Origin: Acidobacteria bacterium UBA2161
GTDB taxonomy: Bacteria; Acidobacteriota; Vicinamibacteria; Vicinamibacterales; UBA823
Length of the DNA: 22,206 bases
Assembly (NCBI GenBank): GCA_002328835.1
Contig: DCWN01000038.1
Span: forward strand, 918-23,123
Reading direction: 5' to 3'
Below are positions 7,993 to 14,816 of the stretch, piece after piece. How positions within the stretch are numbered: the first letter of the stretch is position 1; each line of letters opens with the position of its first letter. The notes under the pieces were generated by a model. That model searched no databases, was not told the DNA's origin, and worked only from the letters and a program-made list of their open reading frames with translations. The position numbers and the translations under genes were made by a program.

Positions 7993-9398
7993 CGTTCCGG
8001 CTGGCGCTGCGCGCGCTGCTGTCCCGCCCAGTCCGAAGCGCCGTGCTCGCCTGCGGCTTCGGGCTGGGTGTCTCGGTGATGGCGAACCTGCTCGGCATCG
8101 GCGAGGTCATCCTCGAACAGGCGCGGGCACCGGCGTTGCGCGGCGGCGGCCATGTCGGCATCGGCGGCGCGACAGGCCCGCTCCCCAGCGCGAAATTCGT
8201 CTTGTCCAACGTGCTGGGAGCCGCTCCGCTCGACGCCGACGTGGCGGCGGCCTCGCCGACGGTTGCGGGCATCCTGTATCTCGTCGGCCGGGGCGACCCA
8301 ATCGCGATCGGCGCGCGCGGGGGCGTGCCGAGCCTCGAACGCGCCCTGGGTGACCCGGAGACGGCAGACGTGGCGGCGTGGGTGGATACCGCCGTCGATG
8401 CGGATTGGCTCGACCCGGACCCGGGAGAGATGCTGCGAGGGATGGACCGGTTCCATCCGATCCCGGACCGACCCGATCGGGCCGACTCGTGGGCCGAGTG
8501 GCTGTACTTCAACGGACAGCACGACGGCGCGCGCTTCTATCTGACCTTTCTCGTCGGCCCCAGGGTCGACGGTGGCCGGCGGTCCGCTGGCGTCCGCTTG
8601 CAGCTCGATCGCGACGGGCGGTTGTCGTCGTACTCCGCGTCGGCGGAGATCGACGAGGCCGAACTGCTGGCCTCGGCGCCCGACATGGCGATCGGCGCCA
8701 ACCGCGTCCGCCTCGACGGCACACGCTACCGGATCTCGCTCGATCTACAGGCTCGATCCACGTCCGAGGGCCTGGAGCGGCAGCGCCTCACGGGCGAGAT
8801 CGCGCTGGAGTCCGAGCCCGGGCGATCGTTTCCACCCATCTCGATCAACGGCGCGAATGGGTGGACCACCGGCTACGTCGTCCCCGTGCTCTCGGGCGGG
8901 CTGACCGGATCGCTCGACGTCGGCGGCGAGCGCGTCGAGCTCGATGGCGGTCGCGGCTACCACGATCACAACTGGGGCTACTGGGAAGGCGTCACTTGGC
9001 GGTGGGGCCAGGTGCAGCACGAGGACGTGTCGTTCGTCTACGGGCGCGTCTACCCGCCCCCAGACGCCGCCGATCCCGAGCGGCTGCCGGGGTTCCTCAC
9101 GGCGCTCGGCCCCGATGGCCCCCTCGGCTATGCGACGCGCGTGACGATCGAGGAGGAGGACGACCCCGACACGGGCCAGCCTCTCCACATCAAGGTGAGC
9201 GGACGGAGCCGCGAGATCAGTCTCGAGATGGAACTCGACGTCGAGGCGGCCGAGGTCACGCAGATGGACCGGGGAGCGTTCGGCCGCGACATGGACTTCT
9301 GGCAGCTGCGGGCTACGTATCGGGTGACGGGCCGGGTCGGAGAGCGTGAACTCGACTTCACGGCCCGCGGCGCCGCGGAAACCTTCCGGACGCCCTGA
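7989..9398 (+). CDS. CrtC/AttH-type lipocalin-like protein with permease-like N-terminal membrane anchor
   Basis: This 469-residue protein has two parts. Residues 1-45 read like the first helix of an FtsX/MacB permease (RLALRALLSRPVRS, then a hydrophobic span to about 42), and residues about 50-125 look like the start of a permease extracytoplasmic domain. From about 165 onward the CrtC/AttH family (carotenoid 1,2-hydratase-like, double lipocalin/calycin fold) is recognisable by EWLYFNG (170-176), WTTGYVVPVLSG (292-303), the hallmark GYHDHNWGYW (323-332) and VSFVYGRVYPP. No C-terminal permease helices exist, so it cannot transport alone. The gene overlaps the ATPase stop and is the last of four. 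AttH proteins are thought to bind or modify a lipid-like ligand handled by the AttEFG transporter. A true carotenoid hydratase is less likely, since no carotenoid genes are near. Confidence 0.82.
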   Translation: MTFRLALRALLSRPVRSAVLACGFGLGVSVMANLLGIGEVILEQARAPALRGGGHVGIGGATGPLPSAKFVLSNVLGAAPLDADVAAASPTVAGILYLVGRGDPIAIGARGGVPSLERALGDPETADVAAWVDTAVDADWLDPDPGEMLRGMDRFHPIPDRPDRADSWAEWLYFNGQHDGARFYLTFLVGPRVDGGRRSAGVRLQLDRDGRLSSYSASAEIDEAELLASAPDMAIGANRVRLDGTRYRISLDLQARSTSEGLERQRLTGEIALESEPGRSFPPISINGANGWTTGYVVPVLSGGLTGSLDVGGERVELDGGRGYHDHNWGYWEGVTWRWGQVQHEDVSFVYGRVYPPPDAADPERLPGFLTALGPDGPLGYATRVTIEEEDDPDTGQPLHIKVSGRSREISLEMELDVEAAEVTQMDRGAFGRDMDFWQLRATYRVTGRVGERELDFTARGAAETFRTP

Positions 9399-9410
9399 CG
9401 ATCGGCCGCG

Positions 9411-10106
9411 TCACCGAGCCTCGGCGTCGTCGGTCAACACCGCCAGCGTCTCGTCGAACGACGCCGGCCCGCGACCCTCGAGCGCGCGCACCAGACACCC
9501 GGTCAAGTTGGCGACGGCGAAGCTGGTGCCTTGCAGGTTGCGAGACGGCGGCACGCCGGGAATCGGCCTCGGGAAGCCCGACGCGGCGAAGATGACCGCA
9601 CCGTCACGACGGCCCCAGCGATAGGCCTCACGCGGGCAATCCCAGTCGACGGCGACCGGCACGACGCCGGGCAGGCTGCCCGGCAGCCACCGTGTGGCGC
9701 CGTCGGCCGCAGCCGCCACGACGACCGCGCCGCGCTCGGCCGCCTGCCGCACCGCACTATGCAGCGCGTCGGCATGCGCCGCGTTCGCGGTTCCGAGACT
9801 CAGGTTGACCACGCGCGCGCCGTTGCGCGCCGCCCAGTCGATCGCCGCGACCAGCGCCTCGACACTCGACGACAACTCCCGGTCGAAGACCTTCACCGTG
9901 AAGATCTCGCTCGCTGGCGCCTTCTCGCGGATGGCCGCCGTCACCGCGGTGCCGTGCCCGAGCCGATCGACGAAGTCAGGATGCTCGGCACCGTCCGCGG
10001 CGATGCCGACCCCGCCGGCGACGCCGCCGACGTGCGGGTGCTCGGCATGTACGCCGCTGTCGACGACCGCCACCCGGACCGCCTGCGCGCGCAGTTCGGC
10101 CATCAT
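9411..10106 (-). CDS. qhpE: Subtilisin-like (S8) serine protease, QHNDH gamma-subunit leader peptidase QhpE
   Basis: This 231-residue cytoplasmic S8-family protease has no signal peptide or propeptide. The triad is visible: Asp16 in VAVVDSGVH, His51 in GHGTAVTA, and Ser195 in LQGTSFAVAN. In the known system QhpE cuts the leader from the cross-linked QhpC peptide inside the cell before export, and the lack of a secretion signal fits this. It is the last gene of the locus; its ATG pair (10106/10103) overlaps the TGA of the exporter gene. At the place of the oxyanion-hole Asn (subtilisin AAGNEG) this protein reads AAADGA, with Asp135, which is unusual. Cys157 and Cys204 are present but no disulphide is expected in the cytoplasm. 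Without context it would be called only a small subtilase; the neighbours make QhpE likely. Confidence 0.82.
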   Translation of the reverse strand: MMAELRAQAVRVAVVDSGVHAEHPHVGGVAGGVGIAADGAEHPDFVDRLGHGTAVTAAIREKAPASEIFTVKVFDRELSSSVEALVAAIDWAARNGARVVNLSLGTANAAHADALHSAVRQAAERGAVVVAAAADGATRWLPGSLPGVVPVAVDWDCPREAYRWGRRDGAVIFAASGFPRPIPGVPPSRNLQGTSFAVANLTGCLVRALEGRGPASFDETLAVLTDDAEAR

Positions 10107-11845
10107 GCGTCGGCCGCCGGGGCGGCCGACCGCCTGCCGAAGACGCGGGAAAAGGCACCGTCGCGCGCCATCAATTCAGCCGGCGATCCCTCCTCGGCCA
10201 GCCGGGCACCATCGAGAACGATCGCGCGGTCGGCCTGCCGAACCATTTCCAGCCGGTGAGAGATGATGATCGTCGTCCGGCCGCGCATGAGCGCGCCGTA
10301 CCCGGCGATCACCTGGCGCGCGGTGGCCGGGTCGAGCGAGGCCGTCGGTTCATCGAGCACGAGGACGGTCGGCGCCGCGAGGAAGGCCCGCGCAATGGCG
10401 ACCCGCTGTCGTTCGCCCGCCGACAGTGCGCGGCCACGCTCGCCCACCTCGGTCGCCATCCCATCAGGCAGCCCGGCCACGAACGCCTCCAGACCGGCGG
10501 CGCGGACCGCGTCGGTCACACTGGCCTCGGTCGCCTCGGGCTGCGCGTAGCGGACGTTGTCGGCCAGCGTCGCGTGAAAGATGAAGGGTTCCTGGTCGAC
10601 CAGCGCCACCGCTCCGCGGACCGCCGCCAGCGGAAGCGCCTTCAGGTCCTCGCCGTCGAGCAAGACGCGGCCCTCGTCGGGATCGAGCAGTCGCATCAGC
10701 AGGTCGGCGAGCGTCGACTTCCCGCTGCCGCTGGGCCCGACGACCGCCAGGACTTCGCCCGGTGCGACATCCACCGAGACGTCGTCGAGCGCGGGCCGGC
10801 CACGGTCAAACGAGACGGTCACATGATCGAGCGTGACCCGGCCACGCACCGTCGCCAGCACGCCGCCCGTGGATCGATCCTCGACCTCGACGTCGGCGTC
10901 GAGCAACTCGTGAACCCGACCGAGCGACACCTTGGCCGTCGCCAGGCTCGCGTAGAGCCCCATCAACGCCTGGAGCGGCGGCAGGACGCGCATCTGGTAG
11001 GCCATGAACGCGACCAGCGTGCCCATGGTGATTGTGCCGTCGATGACCCGGCTCCCGCCGTACAAGAACACGACCGCGGTGCTACCCGACAGGATCAGTC
11101 CGGGCAATCCGCCCGACAGGTACGTAACCCACTGCATCGCCATCAGCGCGTCAACGAACGCGTCGTTGCGGCTGCGGAAGCGATCGGTCTCGCGCGTCTG
11201 CGCGTTCGACGTGACGACCAGTTTCATCCCTTGGATCGTCTCGATCAGGAAGCTCCCGATGTCGGCGCTACGGGCCCGGACCGTGCGGACCCGGCCTTCG
11301 AGACGCCGCCGATAGTGCACCAGCGCCCAGAGGCTCGGTGGCAGCAAGATCGCACTCACGAAAAAGAGCCGGGTGTCGAGCCAGACCAACATGCCGAGCG
11401 ATCCGACCAGGAAGATCACGTTGCCCAGCGTGGCGAGCACGGCGTCGGACGCCACACGCTGGATTTCACCGATGTCGTTGTTGATGCGCGAGACGATGTC
11501 ACCCAGCCTGGTGCGCGCGTAGAACCGGGGCGACAGCCGCTGCAGATGCCGGTAGAGCGCCAGCCGCATGTCGAACAGGATGGCGGCCGACACCCGCGTG
11601 TAGCGCAGGCCGCTCACGACGTTGAACGTAAAACTGGCCAGGGTGATCAGGACGAAGGTGGCGACGATCCGACGAAGCACGCCACTGTCACCGCCGAGCA
11701 GGGCGCCGTCAACGAGGCTGCGCGATAGATAGGGGACGTACAGCGCCAGGCCGGTGCTGGACAGGCTGAGCGCCATGACCAGCAGCAGCCGGCGCCAGTA
11801 CGGCGCCACGTACGCCAGCGCGCGGCGGAACTGGGGATCTAACAA
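10103..11845 (-). CDS. qhpF: ABC exporter (fused membrane and ATPase domains), probable QhpF
   Basis: This 580-residue half-transporter has six predicted helices in the first about 300 residues and a nucleotide-binding domain from about 335. Walker A is GPSGSGKST (370-378), Q-loop Gln418, signature LSAGERQRVAIARAF (474-488), Walker B VLVLDEPTASLD (494-505) and switch His530. It has the MsbA/type-I exporter layout without an N-terminal C39 peptidase, as expected when a separate protease (QhpE) removes the leader. In QHNDH producers QhpF is the exporter proposed to carry the modified gamma subunit to the periplasm. The start is a TTG at 11845 with no clear Shine-Dalgarno; an in-frame TAG lies 60 nt upstream, so the start cannot lie much further out. 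A palindrome sits in the 64-nt gap after qhpB, and the stop overlaps qhpE. Confidence 0.85.
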   Translation of the reverse strand: MLDPQFRRALAYVAPYWRRLLLVMALSLSSTGLALYVPYLSRSLVDGALLGGDSGVLRRIVATFVLITLASFTFNVVSGLRYTRVSAAILFDMRLALYRHLQRLSPRFYARTRLGDIVSRINNDIGEIQRVASDAVLATLGNVIFLVGSLGMLVWLDTRLFFVSAILLPPSLWALVHYRRRLEGRVRTVRARSADIGSFLIETIQGMKLVVTSNAQTRETDRFRSRNDAFVDALMAMQWVTYLSGGLPGLILSGSTAVVFLYGGSRVIDGTITMGTLVAFMAYQMRVLPPLQALMGLYASLATAKVSLGRVHELLDADVEVEDRSTGGVLATVRGRVTLDHVTVSFDRGRPALDDVSVDVAPGEVLAVVGPSGSGKSTLADLLMRLLDPDEGRVLLDGEDLKALPLAAVRGAVALVDQEPFIFHATLADNVRYAQPEATEASVTDAVRAAGLEAFVAGLPDGMATEVGERGRALSAGERQRVAIARAFLAAPTVLVLDEPTASLDPATARQVIAGYGALMRGRTTIIISHRLEMVRQADRAIVLDGARLAEEGSPAELMARDGAFSRVFGRRSAAPAADA

Positions 11846-11864
11846 GGAGAAGCTGCCGTCTTCT

Positions 11865-11885
11865 CCCTCTCCCTTGGGGAGAGGG
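11865..11885. repeat. Palindromic hairpin of the CCCTCTCC...GGAGAGGG dispersed type
   Basis: Bases 11865-11873 (CCCTCTCCC) pair with 11877-11885 (GGGAGAGGG) to form a 9-bp perfect stem with a 3-nt loop. The flank continues with GTTGGGATGAGGG. This composite resembles a short palindromic sequence dispersed in many proteobacterial and environmental genomes; that is from memory. It lies between qhpB and qhpF with no T-run on either strand, so it is more likely an intergenic repeat or attenuating/mRNA-stabilising hairpin than a strong terminator. Confidence 0.7.
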
Positions 11886-11909
11886 TTGGGATGAGGGCCG
11901 GGCTAACGG

Positions 11910-13013
11910 TCAGTCCGGCGGCATGACGATCAGGCCGGTCATGGTGGCGTCGGCTTCAAGTTCGAGCGTGCGCAGGTACTGGAAGGTGTCGGCCTCGTAG
12001 ATGTCGATCGTCTGGCCGGCCCCATGAACATAGAGCAACTGACCGTTCGTGCTCGGCTTCAGCGACATCCGGGGCCGGCCGTTGAAGCGCTGCCGCTCAC
12101 CCAACCGACGATTGGCCAAATCGAACGCCCAGAACTCGTAGTTGCCGATCTCCTGGACCAGGCCGTAGGCCATCGATCCGTCGAGCGTCACGCTGAAGCT
12201 AACGCCGACCGCGGGCCCAAGCGTGTAGAAATCCTCGATTTCCTTCGCATTGAGGTCGACCCGGGCCACGCCCATCTGTCGGCCGCCCCGCACCGGCGAC
12301 GCCACGGTGAACAGGCTGGTGTAGAAGCCGAACTCCTCGCTGAGGCTCCCTGTGAACCCGAACCGCAGCGGCCCGAGACCAGGTTCGAGCGGCTCCGACA
12401 GGTCCCAGCGGTCGACCTCGGTGAAGTCGTCGGTCTCGTAGATCACGACTTCCCGCCCGAAGATGTAGAGCAGCGAGCCGTCGGGCGAGAACAGCATGTT
12501 CATCCGGGGCCGCGCCTTGTCGTCCGGCCAGGGCATCGTCCGGATTAGCTCGCGGGTCGACAGGTCGTACTGGCCGAACTCTGGTTCGCCGATCTCGAAC
12601 CGATCGATCAGTTTCGTTCGCGACTGCGTCACGAACAGCGCGTAGCGCTCCTGAGGATCGACGGCGTAGCTCTCGATCCGCGTCCGGGTCGCGCCCTCGC
12701 TGAACGTGAGCGTGTCTATCGTCGACCGGCTCGCGATGTCGATGATCTCGAAAAACTCCACCGTCACGTCGGTCATATAGAAGTGGTTGCGGTCGGCGGA
12801 GAGCGTCAGGTTCCCCGGGATGCCGGACGTCACCTGAATCTCGTCGACAACCTGCTCGGTCGCCTCGTCGATGACGTAGATCTTCCCCGCGTACCCGCCG
12901 ATGTAGAGCGTCCCGGTGCCGCCCCTGAGATCAGCGCCGACTTGCGCGCCGGCGGGAGCGCCGACCAACGCGAACACCACGGCTAGCCATGCGAGTCGAG
13001 TCAGGAGTGGCAT
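11910..13013 (-). CDS. qhpB: Quinohemoprotein amine dehydrogenase beta subunit (seven-bladed propeller)
   Basis: This 367-residue secreted protein has a signal peptide MPLLTRLAWLAVVFALVGAP with a likely cut after AGA (residue 23). The remainder consists of WD/YVTN-like beta-propeller repeats: LYIGGYAGKIYVIDEATEQVV, YAVDPQERYALFVT, FSPDGSLLYIFGREVVIYE, VTLDGSMAYGLV, PSTNGQLLYVHGAGQTIDIYE. Six to seven blades are countable, matching the propeller beta subunit that forms the QHNDH active-site pocket with QhpC. The start at 13013 is supported by GAGGA 5 nt upstream (plus-strand 13019-13023) and by the signal peptide. An in-frame extension to 13247 reads Arg-rich sequence inside qhpC and is rejected. 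Only 20 nt separate it from the qhpC stop. Alone it would be a generic propeller protein; placed next to qhpC the assignment is firm. Confidence 0.88.
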   Translation of the reverse strand: MPLLTRLAWLAVVFALVGAPAGAQVGADLRGGTGTLYIGGYAGKIYVIDEATEQVVDEIQVTSGIPGNLTLSADRNHFYMTDVTVEFFEIIDIASRSTIDTLTFSEGATRTRIESYAVDPQERYALFVTQSRTKLIDRFEIGEPEFGQYDLSTRELIRTMPWPDDKARPRMNMLFSPDGSLLYIFGREVVIYETDDFTEVDRWDLSEPLEPGLGPLRFGFTGSLSEEFGFYTSLFTVASPVRGGRQMGVARVDLNAKEIEDFYTLGPAVGVSFSVTLDGSMAYGLVQEIGNYEFWAFDLANRRLGERQRFNGRPRMSLKPSTNGQLLYVHGAGQTIDIYEADTFQYLRTLELEADATMTGLIVMPPD

Positions 13014-13033
13014 GAGGGTCCTCGGCAACGCGA

Positions 13034-13381
13034 TCACGGGAAGATGAGGTCTATCTTCCGCCAGTCCTTCTGCGCCGAGGCACAGGAGGCGGTCCAATCC
13101 GGAGCATGGTTCAGCTGGTCGGGCACCTGGGCCGGCCAGAAGCACCCGAGATGGCAGTCGAACAGATCGCGCTCGACCGGGGAGCAGAGCCCCGCCGTGC
13201 CGCCCTCGACGTCGACTTCCCACCCCGGGAAGAAGACGAAGGAGCACCCGAGTGGGACGGCTGCGTCGGGTCTGAGCGGCCCCTGCTGCAACGCCACGAC
13301 GTCGCCGCGCGCCCCGGCTTCGACTTCAATGTGGCGTTCGACGCGATCGGCCTTCTGGTTAACTGGCTTGAGATGCTTCAT
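13034..13381 (-). CDS. qhpC: Quinohemoprotein amine dehydrogenase gamma subunit precursor (CTQ and thioether peptide)
   Basis: This 115-residue ribosomal peptide becomes the catalytic gamma subunit. The Paracoccus enzyme has Cys7-Glu16, Cys27-Asp33 and Cys41-Asp49 thioethers and the Cys37-Trp43 CTQ cofactor (numbering from memory of the structure). Here Cys46/Glu55, Cys66/Asp72, Cys80/Asp88 and Cys76/Trp82 fall at exactly the same spacings with a constant offset of 39. Asp72 corresponds to the proposed active-site base. Flanking motifs PGWEVD, DLFDC and FWPAQVPD support this. Residues 1-39 would be the leader (MKHLKPVNQKADRVERHIEV...) recognised by QhpD and removed by QhpE. An extra Cys100 has no predicted partner. 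AAGGA lies 10 nt before the ATG, and the gene begins 23 nt inside the end of qhpD. It has no Sec signal, consistent with dedicated export. Confidence 0.93.
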   Translation of the reverse strand: MKHLKPVNQKADRVERHIEVEAGARGDVVALQQGPLRPDAAVPLGCSFVFFPGWEVDVEGGTAGLCSPVERDLFDCHLGCFWPAQVPDQLNHAPDWTASCASAQKDWRKIDLIFP

Positions 13382-14816
13382 CGGTCACTCGTCCTTCGAA
13401 ACGCGCGAGGTACGCCGGGTTGCGCTCGGCGAGCTCGCCGTAGATACGGAGACAGACGTCGGTCCACTCTCGGATCCAGTCGCAGTAGTGCAGGTTCGGT
13501 GCGTCGGTCGCGCCGTAGCGCGTCTGCGCCTCGTGGTAACAGCCGCCGGCGCAGAGCGGCCGCGCCCAGCACGTCCGGCAGTCGGTCTTCCGCGCCACGT
13601 GATGGCGGTCGAGAAACTCGGCCTGGCGCTCGCGGTCGATCCCGCCGTCCACCGTCCCCATCGTGTGCTCGTCCGACCCGGCAAACCGGTGGCAGAGTGC
13701 CACCTGCCCGTCGGTCGCGACACCGATCAGGCCAAGGCCCGCGCCGCACGGGTAGGCCTTGTTGGCACCCTTGTGAATCTCCTCCAGGGTGTCTTTCACA
13801 TTAGCGAACGCGTGGTGCCGATTCTCGAGCGCGTGATCGCGGAACTCCTCGGCGAGCGTCCGGAATTGGCCGAGCATCGTATCGAACCCGCCGTCCTCGA
13901 TCGCGTACTGCCGGTCGGGCGACGTCGTGACCGGCGCGAACCCCACCTCCCGAAAGCCGACCTCATCGGTCAGGTGCCGGAAGATGCGGCCGACGTCCAG
14001 CGTCTTCGACGTGAGGGTCACGCGGGCGCCGATTGGCTTCGTCCGATGGCGGCGCAGCAGTTCCTTGATCTTCGGCATGGCGACGTCGTAGCTGCCGGCG
14101 CCGCTACGGAAGACGCGGAACGTGTCCTGCATCTCCGGCGGACCGTCGATCGAGATCGTCACCGCGACGTCGTTCTCGACCAGGAAGTCGACGACGTCGG
14201 GCTTTAGCAATGTCGCGTTGGTCGTCAGATTGAACTCGACCCGCTTCCCCGCTTCCATCGCGCGCTGCCGCGCGTAGGGGATGGCGATCTTGAGCACCGG
14301 TAAGTTGAGCAACGTCTCGCCGCCGAACAGCGTCATGTGGACGACCTTGTTCGGACCGGCCTCGCGGAGCATGAAATCGACGCTCTGCGTGGCCGTCTCC
14401 TCCGACATGAACTTCGGCTGCGCGCCGTTGGCGGTCTCGACGATCTTGTCCTCGCCGTACTCGTAGCAGTAGGCACAGGCGAGATTGCACTGGTTGGTGA
14501 CGTTCATCACCATCGTCGTCAGCGGAAACGGCTCGAGCGGGATGATCTTGGGCATCGGCGCGGGCGCCTGGTCGACGGGTGCCACGGCCTCCACCTTCAC
14601 CAGCTCGTCCAGGCTCTCTTCCAGCTCATCCGTCGGCCAGCGAGCGGCGAGCGCCGTCTGCATCTCGTGGCGGGATCGCGGCTCGGCCTCCAGCAGATCG
14701 AGGATCGCGCGGCTGGCGTCGTCGAGCGCGAAGATCGCGGCGCTCTGCAGGTACAGGAACGCCTTCCCGGCCGCCTCGAACCGGTGCAGATGGCGCGTAC
14801 GAAGACGCTCGGACAC
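13359..14816 (-). CDS. qhpD: Radical SAM/SPASM peptide-modifying enzyme, QhpC thioether synthase QhpD
   Basis: This 485-residue radical SAM enzyme should form the Cys-to-Asp/Glu carbon-sulphur cross-links in QhpC within the cytoplasm. An N-terminal RRE/PqqD-like winged segment (about 1-80; FALDDASRAILDLLEAEP) would bind the leader. The cluster motif CNLACAYC has Cys110, 114 and 117, preceded by TTMVMNVTNQ. GGETLLN is the SAM-binding GGE motif. The SPASM region shows YPCGAGLGLIGVATDG with a following VALC, CRTCWARPLCAGGC, and a later Cys in HYCDW, enough for two auxiliary iron-sulphur clusters. The start is the GTG at 14816, which shares its G with the qhpA stop (TAGTG); GGGAGG lies upstream. 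An in-frame ATG at 15077 would add 87 Arg-rich residues read inside qhpA and is rejected. The stop overlaps qhpC. Confidence 0.93.
   Translation of the reverse strand: MSERLRTRHLHRFEAAGKAFLYLQSAAIFALDDASRAILDLLEAEPRSRHEMQTALAARWPTDELEESLDELVKVEAVAPVDQAPAPMPKIIPLEPFPLTTMVMNVTNQCNLACAYCYEYGEDKIVETANGAQPKFMSEETATQSVDFMLREAGPNKVVHMTLFGGETLLNLPVLKIAIPYARQRAMEAGKRVEFNLTTNATLLKPDVVDFLVENDVAVTISIDGPPEMQDTFRVFRSGAGSYDVAMPKIKELLRRHRTKPIGARVTLTSKTLDVGRIFRHLTDEVGFREVGFAPVTTSPDRQYAIEDGGFDTMLGQFRTLAEEFRDHALENRHHAFANVKDTLEEIHKGANKAYPCGAGLGLIGVATDGQVALCHRFAGSDEHTMGTVDGGIDRERQAEFLDRHHVARKTDCRTCWARPLCAGGCYHEAQTRYGATDAPNLHYCDWIREWTDVCLRIYGELAERNPAYLARFEGRVTDEASQAS

Noticed and set aside
7989..9398. Carotenoid 1,2-hydratase (CrtC) in a pigment pathway
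   Set aside because: No carotenoid or photosynthesis genes are near, and the gene is locked into an ABC permease operon, which fits AttH better.
10256..11728. 490-codon plus-strand open frame opposite the ABC exporter
   Set aside because: It is rich in Arg, Gln and His with no domain, while the minus strand has every ABC exporter motif.
11861..11896. Hairpin after qhpB as an intrinsic terminator ending the operon
   Set aside because: No T-run follows on the minus strand, and two further genes of the same pathway continue on that strand.
13014..13247. N-terminal extension of the beta-subunit gene, including a Cys-containing Arg-rich segment
   Set aside because: It reads another frame of qhpC. 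The ATG at 13013 has a Shine-Dalgarno and starts a signal peptide.
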